Assembly: GCF_032193805.1 (NCBI RefSeq)
Contig: NZ_JAVBIK010000001.1
Coordinates: forward strand, 3,431,001 to 3,495,000
Direction of reading: 5' to 3'
Source of the DNA: Rhodoferax potami
GTDB lineage: Bacteria > Pseudomonadota > Gammaproteobacteria > Burkholderiales > Burkholderiaceae_C
DNA: 64,000 nt
The notes beneath the pieces are model-generated. The model did no database searches. It had not been told where the DNA came from and was given only the letters and a program-made list of their open reading frames with translations. Numbering within the stretch: position 1 is the first letter of the stretch; each line of letters opens with the position of its first letter. A program made the translations under genes and the position numbers. Of the stretch, positions 32,551 to 42,800 are shown one piece after another.

Positions 32551-33003
32551 ATGCGATTTGCTCCGGGGCCACAGTTGTTGCGCATGTGCCGAGTGCTCGC
32601 CACCATGGCGATAGCAGCGTGGCTCACCGCTTGTGCTTTGGTAGAGCACGTGGGCTGGCGGCTTATCACAACCCCACGTCCTGCACTGATGCAAACCGGA
32701 GGGCAGCGCCTGGAGGGCGTGGTGAATTTGCGGCCCGACCGCACGGGCGACATGAGCCTCTCCGGCACGGGCAGCATCGCCAGCTGTGCCGGCTCACTCC
32801 GGTTTACCAGTGTCACCGGTGGTTCCATGGACATGCGCTGCAGCGATGGTGCGATGTTCGCTATGCAGTTTGTCATGGTCAATGAAGCCAAGGGCTACGC
32901 ATTCGGGCTTCATGGTGAGGCCACCGCCGCCTTGACATTCGGTATGGATGCCAATCAAGCCCAGGCCTACTTGTCGCGCGCCACTCCACTCGCGAGCCCT
33001 TGA
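32551..33003 (+). CDS. Small predicted lipoprotein, function unknown
   Basis: A 150-residue protein with a lipoprotein-type signal (MAIAAWLTAC, lipobox Cys near residue 28). The mature part is small and Gly/Met-rich (GDMSLSGTGSIASCAG, GGSMDMRCSDG) and probably a beta structure. A good ribosome binding site (AAGGAG) precedes ATG 32551. It ends five bases before the next gene, so the two may be cotranscribed. No family recognised. Confidence 0.7.
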   Translation: MRFAPGPQLLRMCRVLATMAIAAWLTACALVEHVGWRLITTPRPALMQTGGQRLEGVVNLRPDRTGDMSLSGTGSIASCAGSLRFTSVTGGSMDMRCSDGAMFAMQFVMVNEAKGYAFGLHGEATAALTFGMDANQAQAYLSRATPLASP

Positions 33004-33007
33004 AACG

Positions 33008-34111
33008 ATGGAGCACGTAGATTGCGTGGTGGTGGGGGCGGGCGTTGTGGGCTTGGCAGTCGCACGGGCTATTGCCCAAACGGGGCGGGATGTGTGGGTG
33101 CTTGAGGCCTGTGATGCGATAGGCACCCAGACCAGCTCGCGCAGCAGCGAGGTGATCCACGCCGGCATTTACTACCCCAGTGGCTCGCTCAAGGCACGCC
33201 TCTGTGTCCAAGGCAAACAGCAGCTGTACCACTATCTCGAAGAGCGGCAGTTGCCTTTTCAGCGGTGTGGCAAGTTGATGGTGGCGACCCGGCCAGAGCA
33301 GATGCAGCAGCTGGAGAGCTTGCACCGGCAGGCAATTGCCAATGGCGTATTCGACCTTGAGTTTTTGAGTGCCGCACAGGCAACCGCCATGGAGCCCCAT
33401 CTCCACTGCGTGGGTGCCTTGTGGTCACCTAGCACCGGCATTCTGGATAGCCATGCGCTGATGGTGTCTTTGTGGGGCGATCTGGAGGCGGCGGGCGGTG
33501 TTGTGGCATTGAATTCGCCCTTGGCCAGCGCAATGTATGCGCATGGCGCTATAAATTTGGTAGCAAGTGATGGCACGGAGTTGCAAACTGCGCTAGTCAT
33601 CAATGCGGCGGGTTTGCAAGCCTGTGCGGTAGCTCGCCACTGCAAAGGAATGCGGGTCGACACCATCCCACAAGCACGCTACGCCAAGGGCAACTATTTC
33701 ATCCTGGCTGGGCGCAGCCCCTTCACCCATCTGGTGTACCCGATGCCGGAGGCTGCGGGCTTGGGCGTACACCTGACCCTGGACCTCGGCGGGCAAGCTC
33801 GCTTCGGGCCGGATGTCCAGTGGGTGGATGATCCTGCGGATTTGGAAGTGGAACCCGGCAGAGGCGAGGCTTTTTACCAAGCGATTCGCAGCTATTGGCC
33901 GACTTTGCCGGATGGTGCCCTTCAACCCGCATATGCGGGCATTCGACCCAAGATTTCCGGTCCCGGTGAGCCCGCGGCTGACTTTTTGATCCAAACCGCA
34001 GAGGCACACGGCGTGCCCGGTTGGATCAATTTGTTCGGCATCGAGTCCCCGGGCTTGACTAGTGCACTGGCAATCGCCGACCATGTGGTCGGACTGATTC
34101 ACGCAACCTGA
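33008..34111 (+). CDS. FAD-dependent oxidoreductase, L-2-hydroxyglutarate oxidase-like
   Basis: A 367-residue DAO-family flavoprotein. The dinucleotide-binding loop is VVVGAGVVGLAVARAIA; SSRSSEVIHAGIYYPSGSLKA is close to L-2-hydroxyglutarate dehydrogenase/LhgO sequences, as is CGKLMVAT. The C-terminal part includes YAGIRPKISGPGEPAADF and GLTSALAIADHV. It probably oxidises a 2-hydroxy or 2-amino acid and passes electrons to oxygen or quinone. A GCTAT/GTAGC dyad at 33548-33564 lies within the gene. Confidence 0.85.
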   Translation: MEHVDCVVVGAGVVGLAVARAIAQTGRDVWVLEACDAIGTQTSSRSSEVIHAGIYYPSGSLKARLCVQGKQQLYHYLEERQLPFQRCGKLMVATRPEQMQQLESLHRQAIANGVFDLEFLSAAQATAMEPHLHCVGALWSPSTGILDSHALMVSLWGDLEAAGGVVALNSPLASAMYAHGAINLVASDGTELQTALVINAAGLQACAVARHCKGMRVDTIPQARYAKGNYFILAGRSPFTHLVYPMPEAAGLGVHLTLDLGGQARFGPDVQWVDDPADLEVEPGRGEAFYQAIRSYWPTLPDGALQPAYAGIRPKISGPGEPAADFLIQTAEAHGVPGWINLFGIESPGLTSALAIADHVVGLIHAT

Positions 34112-34168
34112 GCCACATCGCTATTGCGCAGGCCAGGGCTTTTTTCACCCACAGAAAGGACCCATCTC

Positions 34169-35038
34169 ATGAAAATTTCGCCCACACTGCGCCGCAGTGC
34201 GTTAGCCGGTAGTGCGGTTATCGCCTTAGCCTTGAGCGGATGCGCCGCGATGCAAGAAGGCGCCGGCACGCCGAGCAAAGAAACCTTGCAAGTGGTGACC
34301 GACAAACTGGAGCTCTTGACGCTCAATGCAGGCCAGCCCACTAAGGTCCTGAAGCGGGTGCAGCTCTCCGGGCTGGCCGCGGGCGATACCTTGGTAGGTA
34401 TTGATTACCGCATCGCCAAAGGGGTGCTGTTTGCGTTGGCCAAGTCCGGCCGGCTCTACACCGTGGATACCGCCACCGGGGTTTTGAAGCCGGTGGGTGC
34501 AGCGCCTGCGGTCGCCTTGCAGGGCGATGCCATCGGCATGGATTTCAACCCGGTGGCCGACCGTGTGCGGGTCATGAGCACCAGTGGCCAGAATGTGCGG
34601 CTGCACCCCGACACCGGTGCCCTGGCCGCGACAGACCCTGCGCCGTTTTATGCCGCGGGCGACCGGCGTGCAGGTGTGAAGCCAGAGGTGGCCGCAGCGG
34701 CCTATACCTACAACAAAAAAGACGACAAGCTGACCACCAACTTTGCGATCGACCGCAACGGTGGCTTCTTGGTCACCATGGGTAGCGCGGAAGGCGTGCA
34801 GCCCGTGGTGTCATTCAATACGGGCCAGCTCTACACCGTGGGTGCCCTCGGTGTGACCGAGATGTCGGATACGAGCATGGACATTGCAGACGTCAGCGGT
34901 GCCGCATTTGCGGCCGTGCGCCTGAAGTCCCACGCCACCACACGCTTGTACAGCGTGGATTTGCAGAAAGGCAAAGGCACCTTTATTGGCACCATCGGAG
35001 ATGGAGCCAGGGTCTTGGGCTTGGCCGTCGAGCCCTGA
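34169..35038 (+). CDS. DUF4394 lipoprotein
   Basis: A 289-residue lipoprotein: signal LAGSAVIALALSGC with lipobox Cys near residue 25. The mature part is a repeating beta structure of the DUF4394 type (GIDYRIAKGVLFALAKSGRLYTVD, GMDFNPVADRVRVMST, VRLHPDTGALAATDP). Such proteins look like small beta-propellers with no established activity. AGAAAGGA lies before ATG 34169. Confidence 0.8.
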   Translation: MKISPTLRRSALAGSAVIALALSGCAAMQEGAGTPSKETLQVVTDKLELLTLNAGQPTKVLKRVQLSGLAAGDTLVGIDYRIAKGVLFALAKSGRLYTVDTATGVLKPVGAAPAVALQGDAIGMDFNPVADRVRVMSTSGQNVRLHPDTGALAATDPAPFYAAGDRRAGVKPEVAAAAYTYNKKDDKLTTNFAIDRNGGFLVTMGSAEGVQPVVSFNTGQLYTVGALGVTEMSDTSMDIADVSGAAFAAVRLKSHATTRLYSVDLQKGKGTFIGTIGDGARVLGLAVEP

Positions 35039-35040
35039 TT

Positions 35041-35088
35041 GCTATGAAAAATATAGCTGCTGGCGCAGGCTGAACGTGCGCTAGCGGC
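35041..35088. repeat. Dispersed intergenic repeat, reference copy
   Basis: GCTATGAAAAATATAGC, then TGCTGGCGCAGG, then GCGCTAGCGGC. It fills the gap between the convergent DUF4394 and pyrD genes and ends at the pyrD stop. Related copies lie at 6005, 16948 and 19791, with weaker ones in other genes. Confidence 0.7.
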
Positions 35089-36168
35089 TTATTTCTTTAA
35101 GTTTTTGATGGCCACGGCTGCGTCTTTCACCAGCTGGGGGCCTGAGTAAATCAAACCGGTGTAGATCTGCACTGCATCCGCACCCGCTTTGATTTTGCTC
35201 ACTGCATCGGCTGCGCTCATGATGCCGCCCACGCCGATGATCGGGAAGTCTTTGCCCAGCGCTGCACGCAGTTGGCCAATGACAGCGTTGCTTTTCTCCA
35301 GCACCGGCGCACCTGAAAGGCCACCTGCCTCGTCGCAGTGAGGCATGCCCTTGACGGCTTCGCGTGACAAGGTGGTGTTGGTGCCAATCACACCCCAGGC
35401 GTTGTTGACCTTACCACTGCTGTCGGTGCCGTAGCGCTTGAGGGTGGCGGCAATCACGGCAACCTGGTCAGCTTCCAGGTCCGGGGCGATTTTCAAAAAG
35501 ACGGGTTTGCGTTGGCCGTGCTTCTGGGCCAGCTGTTCGCGGCGTTCGGCAATGGCGCCTAGCAGAGCGTCCAGCGCCTCGTCGCTTTGCAGGCTGCGCA
35601 GGTTCTTGGTGTTGGGGCTGGAAATGTTGACGGTGATGTAGTCCGCATGGGGGTACACACCGTCGAGGCAAACAAGATAGTCGTCGGTGGCCTTCTCGAT
35701 GGGGGTGGCCGCGTTTTTGCCGATGTTCAGGCCCAGCAGCAGCGACGGATTTTTGCTCTGGCGCAGGGCAGAACGCTGCACATTGGCAATGAAGGCATCC
35801 AGGCCATGGTTGTTAAAGCCCAGCCGGTTGATCAGCGCGTTGGCTTCGGGCAAGCGGAACATGCGGGGCTTGGGGTTGCCCGGTTGGGCCAGCGGGGTGA
35901 CGGTGCCCACTTCCACAAAGCCGAAGCCCATGGCACCTAGGCCGTCAATGCAGCGCGCGTTTTTGTCCAGGCCGGCGGCCATGCCCACGCGGTTGGGAAA
36001 CTTCAAGCCGGCGATGGTGACAGGGTCGTCCACCCGGCTGTTGCAGTAGGCCAACTTGAGCGGGTTGCCTTGGCTGGCGGCGAGGCCGGCCATGGTGATG
36101 TCGTGGGCGACTTCGGGGTCCAGATTGAACAAAACGCGGCGGGCGAGGGCGTAGGGCACCAGAGACAT
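35089..36168 (-). CDS. pyrD: Dihydroorotate dehydrogenase (quinone), class 2
   Basis: A 359-residue membrane-associated flavoenzyme of pyrimidine synthesis. N-terminal helices are typical of class 2 ([18 protein letters not shown]); FMN/substrate signatures include [35 protein letters not shown] with the catalytic-Ser region, and [17 protein letters not shown]. It passes electrons to quinone. Start 36168 is chosen because AGGA lies eight bases upstream. Confidence 0.96.
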   Translation of the reverse strand: MSLVPYALARRVLFNLDPEVAHDITMAGLAASQGNPLKLAYCNSRVDDPVTIAGLKFPNRVGMAAGLDKNARCIDGLGAMGFGFVEVGTVTPLAQPGNPKPRMFRLPEANALINRLGFNNHGLDAFIANVQRSALRQSKNPSLLLGLNIGKNAATPIEKATDDYLVCLDGVYPHADYITVNISSPNTKNLRSLQSDEALDALLGAIAERREQLAQKHGQRKPVFLKIAPDLEADQVAVIAATLKRYGTDSSGKVNNAWGVIGTNTTLSREAVKGMPHCDEAGGLSGAPVLEKSNAVIGQLRAALGKDFPIIGVGGIMSAADAVSKIKAGADAVQIYTGLIYSGPQLVKDAAVAIKNLKK

Positions 36169-36237
36169 CGGATAATTCCTGCTTTCAGATTTCAACTCCC
36201 CCGATTGTCCGTCAGGACGCGCTCACCATTTTTCGCC

Positions 36238-36936
36238 ATGACCACATCTACACCCCCCGCACTGACCCAAGACGAACTCAAAACCCTGGTAGGCCAAGCC
36301 GCCCTGCAGTACGTGGTGCCAGGCGAGATCGTGGGCGTGGGTACCGGCTCCACCGTCAACAAGTTCATCGATGCGCTGGCCACCATCAAGGACCAAATCA
36401 AGGGTGCAGTGTCCAGTTCTGTGGCCAGCACCGAGCGCTTGCAGGCGCTGGGCATCCAGGTGTTTGACAGCAACGAAGTGGACAAGCTCTCGGTCTATAT
36501 CGACGGTGCCGACGAGATTGACGGCGCTGGCAACATGGTCAAAGGTGGTGGCGCAGCATTAACCCGGGAGAAGATCGTGGCCGCTCAAAGCGCCAAGTTT
36601 GTGTGCATTGCCGACGAGTCCAAACTGGTGCAAACGCTGGGCAAGTTCCCCTTGCCGGTGGAAGTCATCCCCATGGCGACGCAGCGTGTCATCGCCCAGT
36701 TTGCGGCCAAAGGCGGCAAAGGGGCTATCCGCTTGAAAGACGGCAAACCCTTGGTGACCGACAACGGGCAGTACATCGTGGACGTGACCGGCCTGCAGAT
36801 CACCGACCCGCTGGCGTTTGAGGCCGAAGTCAGCCAGTGGCCCGGCGTGGTGACGGTGGGTGTGTTTGCCTACCAGCGCGCCCAAGTGTGCTTGCTGGGC
36901 ACTGCCACTGGCGTCAAAACGTTGACGTTTCAGTAA
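36238..36936 (+). CDS. rpiA: Ribose-5-phosphate isomerase A
   Basis: A 232-residue isomerase that interconverts ribose-5-P and ribulose-5-P. Motifs: [42 protein letters not shown] and the catalytic region REKIVAAQS. The Met at 36238 matches the family start; reading further upstream would pass into the divergent pyrD promoter area. Confidence 0.96.
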   Translation: MTTSTPPALTQDELKTLVGQAALQYVVPGEIVGVGTGSTVNKFIDALATIKDQIKGAVSSSVASTERLQALGIQVFDSNEVDKLSVYIDGADEIDGAGNMVKGGGAALTREKIVAAQSAKFVCIADESKLVQTLGKFPLPVEVIPMATQRVIAQFAAKGGKGAIRLKDGKPLVTDNGQYIVDVTGLQITDPLAFEAEVSQWPGVVTVGVFAYQRAQVCLLGTATGVKTLTFQ

Positions 36937-36950
36937 AACGCAGACGTTTT
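36935..36950. terminator. Bidirectional terminator AAAACG-CAGA-CGTTTT
   Basis: A perfect 6-bp stem between the convergent rpiA and ribE genes, overlapping both stop codons, with A/T-rich outer arms on each strand. Confidence 0.55.
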
Positions 36951-37572
36951 AAACCGCGGGCGCAGACATCATGCGCTCTACATAGCGCGCCACCGTATCA
37001 ATCTCCAAGTTGACACGGCTGCCTTGGGCGAGAGTGCCCAATGCGGTGTTTTCAACCGTGTGGGGTATCAGATTGATGCTGATCTCACAACCGTCAGGTA
37101 GGTCTGCCACACGGTTCACCGTCAGGCTCACGCCATTGACCGTGATCGAGCCTTTGTAGGCCAAGTACTTGGCCAAACTGGGAGGCGCCAACACCCGCAG
37201 CTCCCAGCTTTCACCCACTTGGGCAAAGTGGCTGATGCTGCCCATACCGTCCACATGGCCCGACACGATGTGCCCACCCAAACGATCGTTGGCGCGCAAG
37301 GCCTTCTCGAGGTTAACGGTACCCAGTCCGTCGAGGCCTGCTGTTTTGTCGAGGGACTCTGCAGAAATGTCGATGGTGAATTTTTGCGCCGCTACATCAA
37401 AGGTGGTGACGGTCATGCAGGCGCCGTTGAGCGCAATACTGTCGCCGAGGCCCACATCGTCCAGGTAGCCGGCCGGCGCCTCGATCGTCAGGCGCTTGCC
37501 GTGGGTGGTGGATTCGCCCAGAGCCTGGACGGCGGAAATGCGGCCTACGCCGGTAATGATGCCTGTGAACAT
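36949..37572 (-). CDS. ribE: Riboflavin synthase alpha chain
   Basis: A 207-residue enzyme that dismutates two lumazine molecules to riboflavin. Two lumazine-binding repeats: MFTGIITGVGRI with SIALNGACMTV, and GGHIVSGHVDG with SITVNGVSLTV. Downstream of ribD on the same strand with a 54-bp gap. Confidence 0.96.
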   Translation of the reverse strand: MFTGIITGVGRISAVQALGESTTHGKRLTIEAPAGYLDDVGLGDSIALNGACMTVTTFDVAAQKFTIDISAESLDKTAGLDGLGTVNLEKALRANDRLGGHIVSGHVDGMGSISHFAQVGESWELRVLAPPSLAKYLAYKGSITVNGVSLTVNRVADLPDGCEISINLIPHTVENTALGTLAQGSRVNLEIDTVARYVERMMSAPAV

Positions 37573-37626
37573 GCCTGCATTTTGGCAGGGAAAGGGCGGG
37601 GCAGAGATGGCCCCACCCGCAAAACC

Positions 37627-38757
37627 CTAGAATCGGTCGCGCCCTTGCACGCGGGCTACTACGCGCAAGTCAGGGCCCACCATCTCCGTGGATTTGAACT
37701 CCAGCTGTACGCCTTGGCTCAATTCGGTGAGTGGCCCGATATGGAACATTCCAGCGCCCTGGCCCAGCAGTTTGGGCGCGAGATACACCACAAACTCGTC
37801 CACCAAACCAGCGCGGACCAGCGAGCCATTGAGTTTGAAGCCGGCTTCCACATGGAGCTCGTTGATTTCGCGGCGGCCGAGGTCACGCATCATCGCCGCT
37901 AGGTCCACTTTGCCCGTGAGCTCGCCTTGGGGATTGCGCTCAGGCATATCCACGATCGTTGCGCCAACCTGCTCTAGAGCGGCTCTTTTAGAAGCGTTTT
38001 GGCCGTTGGTGTAGATGAAGACTGCGCGACCCGCTATAAAAAACGGAGCATCCGGCGGCGTTTCCAACGTGCTATCCACCACCACGAGATGCGGCTGCCG
38101 TGGGGTGTCCACCAAGCGGACATCCAATCGGGGCCGGTCTGCCAACACGGTGCCTATGCCGGTCAGGATGGCGCACGACCGGGCGCGCCAGGCATGGCCA
38201 TCCGCCCGCGCGTCGGGCCCAGTGATCCACTGGCTAGCGCCGTTGTCCAAAGCAGTAGTACCGTCCAACGACGCCGCCACTTTCATCCGCACCCACGGGG
38301 TCTTGCGGATCATGCGGCTGAAAAAGCCGATGTTCAGTTCGCGGGATTGAACTGCCAGCGGGTGGTCAGGTGCAAGCACTTCGACCTCAACACCCGCCGC
38401 GCGCAGCCTGGCAAAGCCGTTACCCGCCACCAAGGGATTGGGGTCCAGGTTGGTAGCCACCACCTTTTTAATGCCCGCCTGTATCAGCGCATCGCAGCAG
38501 GGGCCGGTGCGGCCATGGTGGGAGCAGGGCTCAAGGGTGACATAGGCGGTGGCGCCTTCGACGGAGTTGCCTTTTTCAGCCGCGTCGCGCAAGGCCATGA
38601 CTTCGGCGTGGGGTCCACCGGCTTTTTGGGTGTGGCCTTGGCCTAGGACTCGCCCAGAAGCGTCTTCAATGTAGCAGCCGACTCTCGGGTTAGGGTTAGT
38701 GAGCTTGATCGCGGATTGGGCAAGCAAAAGAGCATTACGCAAATGGCTATCGTTCAC
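37627..38757 (-). CDS. ribD: Bifunctional riboflavin deaminase/reductase RibD
   Basis: A 376-residue enzyme for the second and third steps of riboflavin synthesis. The deaminase domain has PNPRVGCYI, HAEVMAL and the zinc motif PCSHHGRTGPCC; the reductase domain has VRMKVAASLDGTTAL and LHVEAGFKLNGSL. The GTG at 38757 overlaps the fimT stop as GTGA; an ATG at 38790 would overlap fimT by about 37 bases. Either way it is coupled to the pilin operon. No FMN riboswitch was recognised. Confidence 0.93.
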   Translation of the reverse strand: MNDSHLRNALLLAQSAIKLTNPNPRVGCYIEDASGRVLGQGHTQKAGGPHAEVMALRDAAEKGNSVEGATAYVTLEPCSHHGRTGPCCDALIQAGIKKVVATNLDPNPLVAGNGFARLRAAGVEVEVLAPDHPLAVQSRELNIGFFSRMIRKTPWVRMKVAASLDGTTALDNGASQWITGPDARADGHAWRARSCAILTGIGTVLADRPRLDVRLVDTPRQPHLVVVDSTLETPPDAPFFIAGRAVFIYTNGQNASKRAALEQVGATIVDMPERNPQGELTGKVDLAAMMRDLGRREINELHVEAGFKLNGSLVRAGLVDEFVVYLAPKLLGQGAGMFHIGPLTELSQGVQLEFKSTEMVGPDLRVVARVQGRDRF

Positions 38758-39350
38758 TGTGTACCCGAAGCTGTATCCGAAGCCTTGCAATTCTCATCCG
38801 TTGCAGTTTGCGGTTTACACACCCTTGCTCGCCCCGTGTTGGCAATAATAATTCGTCGCGTTTGGTCCAGTAAATCGGCGCCAGTCAGGTCGTTGCGTTG
38901 AATGTTAAGAGTAAGCCCTCCAAACGCATTACTTTTGTCTTTTGCATAGCCCGAACCATCAAAAAGAATGTACGGCGTCGTGCCGGTGGCGGTGCCATTG
39001 CCTCCAACCGAGAAGTAGGACGTCAAGGGCCTTTGTTGTGCAACTATTGTGTCCGAGGCAGACGTATAGCTTTGGTCACGGTTATTGTCTACAAACACCA
39101 CCCATCCTTGTGACCAGTCAGAGCCGTTGTTGACCGGTACCACCATCGTGTTACGACCACTTTTCATCGCTTCACTGCGTGCTGTGTTGATGCCAGTTAA
39201 AAGTGCTGTGCTGGCGGCGGAGAGTTCGTTGTTTCGTAGAAACGATTGAACACTCGGCACTGCAACCGCGGCCAAGGCGGCCGCGATCGTAAGGGTAACC
39301 ATGAGTTCGATCAACGTGAACCCACGCGCGTTTAAGCGGCAAAAATTCAT
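38754..39350 (-). CDS. fimT: GspH/FimT-type minor pseudopilin
   Basis: A 198-residue prepilin. Short leader MNFCRLNARG followed by FTLIELMVTLTIAAALAAVAVP, the type IV pilin cleavage and assembly helix with Glu5. The C-terminal half carries a Cys pair near the end (ARVCKPQ, DENCKA). ATG 39350 overlaps the pilE stop as ATGA. Probably part of the pilus-tip initiation complex. Confidence 0.88.
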   Translation of the reverse strand: MNFCRLNARGFTLIELMVTLTIAAALAAVAVPSVQSFLRNNELSAASTALLTGINTARSEAMKSGRNTMVVPVNNGSDWSQGWVVFVDNNRDQSYTSASDTIVAQQRPLTSYFSVGGNGTATGTTPYILFDGSGYAKDKSNAFGGLTLNIQRNDLTGADLLDQTRRIIIANTGRARVCKPQTATDENCKASDTASGTQ

Positions 39351-39808
39351 GGCCAGCACATTCTGAAGTTGGAAGCGCTTGCGGTACCCGTACATGCTTT
39401 TTCGCCATTGCTGGTCATCGACAAATTGCCAACCTCGGCGTCCGCAACTTTGGGGGTCGCGGTGACGCGCACACACTCTCTGATCGTCAGCGTTGCATCG
39501 CAAGTGCCGGCTGATAGCCAGTAGTGGCCGGAAGCAGGGGCATCGCCAGAGAAGGTTTTAAACGGTACCGATGCCGGACTGGTAGTTCCGCCGGTGTTGG
39601 TAAAGGCCAAATAGGTGTTTTGCTGGGTGAGGTAACGTTCTTGTTGCTGGAGCAGCGATACCAAATCCGTACGTGCCTGTGCTCGCCGCCCTTTTAAGAC
39701 GGCCGAGTTGTAAGACGGTAGTGCAATGGCGGCAAGAATGCCGACGATGGCAACCGTGATCATCACCTCGATCAAGGTGAAACCTTTGGAGTGTTTTCTG
39801 TATGGCAT
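39347..39808 (-). CDS. pilE: Type IV pilin-like protein PilE
   Basis: A 153-residue prepilin with leader MPYRKHSKG and FTLIEVMITVAIVGILAAIALP. It is small, with Cys residues in the C-terminal half typical of the D-region loop (GTCDATL, RECVRV, KACTGT). Position downstream of pilY1 matches the pilVWXY1E minor pilin operon of Pseudomonas and Burkholderiales. Confidence 0.9.
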   Translation of the reverse strand: MPYRKHSKGFTLIEVMITVAIVGILAAIALPSYNSAVLKGRRAQARTDLVSLLQQQERYLTQQNTYLAFTNTGGTTSPASVPFKTFSGDAPASGHYWLSAGTCDATLTIRECVRVTATPKVADAEVGNLSMTSNGEKACTGTASASNFRMCWP

Positions 39809-39812
39809 GTGG

Positions 39813-42800
39813 CTAATTGTTTTTGAGATCCTGATAATTGTTGACCTGGCGCCAGCTCAATCGCCCCGAGACCGTGGTGACCGTGATTCTGCTCCCTTTG
39901 GTAGCCGAGCCCGAACCGGTGTCTAAGCGGTCAGAATATTCAGTCTTCGTCCTTCGCCCGGTGGTCCTGCTCTTGGTGTAGGTGATTGCGCTTGGAATTT
40001 GAACAATCAACGATTCACCGAGTAAGCCCACCGTGGAGGTTCTGAAGGTTCCGTTACCGCTATCCAAGTCCAGGTCATAGGTTCTGCCACTACCGCCCGC
40101 CGCCGTACAGCCGCCGGTGCTACCCGGTGCAGCAGGTATCAAGGTGTTAAAGGTTAGATTGTTGCCAATGATCTTGGGGTTGCTAACGGCTTTTTCACCA
40201 GATGATGGAAAGTCAAAGTAATAGCCTGCCCGCGTCGTGGTGTCTGCGTCGCTCGACGGACGCCCCCATTTGAAAGAGGAGACCGTCACTGTGCCTGCCG
40301 TCGTGTTGATCACGCCCTGCACGAGCCTCCCGCGCCCTGAAATGGCGGGTGGCACTACTGGCGAACTGGTATCTGCAGTCCGGGTGTTGTTGTCATAAAT
40401 CGAATAAAAGCTTTGCTGTGCCGTGCTGTTCTTATCGCCTGACTCCATAAATTTGCCGGTTGCAAACGACACCACGATATCGGTGGTGCTTGAAACAACA
40501 GCGGCTGCTGACAAGGCCGGTGCCATGGTGATGGGCTGAATAGCCCCTGATGCGCTTTTTGCGATGTACATCGGATACGGGGCAATAGTCAGCCCTGATC
40601 CGGTCTTGAAGTACGAGAGCTTGTTAATGTTCCAGTCCGTACTGCCTAGCTCTGAGAAATCCAGCTTCCAAAGGTTGCCATGTAGATCACCTGCATACAA
40701 CTGTGTGACTTCACGGCTCGGTCCAATAATCGTCTGAAAATTCACCACACCTGTTGGGTTGGTCAACGAAGTCGTAGCGTTGAAAGGCAGCGCTATTTTG
40801 TAGTAGTTGGGCTCACCGCCTGTCGAAGTCCAGGCGGTGCCAGCAGGTTTATCCAGCGCGAGCAAGAAAATCGTCGGTGCACCTGTGCTGCTGAAATTAC
40901 CCAGGCCGTCATTCACATAGTTGTTGACGCCACTCGCCACTGCCGCAAACCAGCGGTAGGTGGGGCTAGCAGCGCTGGGGGCGCTGGTTCTCATTTTGAC
41001 CAGTTTGGGAGCACCAATCACAAAGCCCATGTCGGCGTCATGTAGTTGGGTGAACTCCCACAACACTTTGCTGGCACTGAAACTTGAGGGGTCTGTCACA
41101 TCCAAGGCGTAAACACCGCGACCACCCGCACCCGTGCCGCCAACCAGCACGGTTTTCCAGTCACTGGCACTGGCCGGCGATGAGTTCGCAACCTTGACCT
41201 CGCCGACCACTGGTGTTGCATCTACATAGGCCTGGTGGTTGGCAGCGTAGGTAGGGGCAGTGAGTGCCGCAAGTTTGGGGCCCATCCAGCTAGGGATATA
41301 GCCAAACAACTCGTCGCCGGTGGCGGCGCTGAAAGCGTGCAACATGCCATCGTTGGCACCCACATACACCGCAGCGGTGCGCGCGGCATTAGCAGCCACA
41401 AAAAGTGAGTAACTGCTGTCGCTTGGAACGCTGCTCGAAGGGGCGCCCGCATACACCACGCCTGAGTTCACAATGTCGCCCAACAGCTTGCCGGTGCGTT
41501 GGCGGAAGGTAGTGCCATCCCGTGTGTTGGCGCCCCGCAGGTAGCTCAGGCGGTCTGAACCAAGCGTGTCCTCAGCAGATGACGGTGTGAGCTTGCCCAG
41601 GTTGGTTTTCAAATCCGCATCAATCTCTGCCCATTTAAAGTCGGTGGCTATTGGGTTTGGGTTCGTGCTTGTGCGGCCCACCACGATGTTGCGGGTGGTC
41701 GCGGGGTTGGCCATCGCTGTCAAGCGCGCAGCCGCAGACCACGTCGCAGTGGTGCCGATCACGAGTTCGTTGCTTGTGTTGAGCGTAAGGGGGGTCGAAA
41801 TCACATCCCCAGTCCAATTGGAAGTATCAAAAGCACCTTGATAAAAAGCCGTGCCGCTAGAGGTCAGGTTTTTGTTTTGCAAGGCAGCCCCAGCAATACT
41901 CCGCGCCTGAGTGGATGCCCGCGAAAAAATCTCATCGAACGCAGTCAAAATTCCGCGCGCGCTGCTTTGCAGGTAATACGAGTTGGCCTCCCCCGCGGGG
42001 CGCACGGTGTCTTGCCACACATTGTTGTTGGTGTTGCCGTCTTTGTCTTTGAACGGGTTGCCATAAGTGTTGTAGGGGTTGCCTTCTGGGTTGGAAGGGT
42101 CTGTTTCAAAGCCACCGTATTTCGCTGCCATGAAAAACTGATTAGCGAATCGGCGGTAGTCTCGTTGACCGGCGGTTTCGGCGCCTGTGCCGCCGCTGGA
42201 GCCGTTTTCGTTCACGTCAAATGTGAAGGTGCGCACTCGCAAGCCCGGGCGCTGTTTGCTGGGTGCATTGGTCCAGTCGCTGCCGCGGATGTCGTGGGTT
42301 CTTGCCCAATAAGCAGTCCCCATGATTTGGGAGGTCCGAACGTTAGTGGGTACGCTGTTGTTGGCGCCATTCGGGTTGCCGGTAGTCCGGGTGGTGACAC
42401 CTTGGCCGTCGGTGTAGTTCGCCACTTCGTTTTTTTCGAATTTTTGAACAATGGTTCGCCAAGCATTGATATTGGGAATGTTGTTGGCTATATCTGTGGT
42501 TGGCAAGCGGTTACCGTCGTGCGTGTTGACATCCCCAATCACCACGATGTTTGCCTTGGTGCAAGAGTAATCCGCTGTCGAGGTGCGAGAGCCTCCGTAG
42601 GGGTCTGTCCAAGTGGTGTAAATAGGGAAACCGTCATACATGTCCGCCGTGAGGGAGCTGATTGCGGCAGAGGATGGCCCCAAGCCTTGCAGATACCGCA
42701 AGGTTTCGTAGTGCAACTCACCTACAGGGTCGAAACGTTTGTAAACACCAGGCGTACCTGTGCGACCGAACTTATTGAGATAGTTGATAACGCCCGAGAT

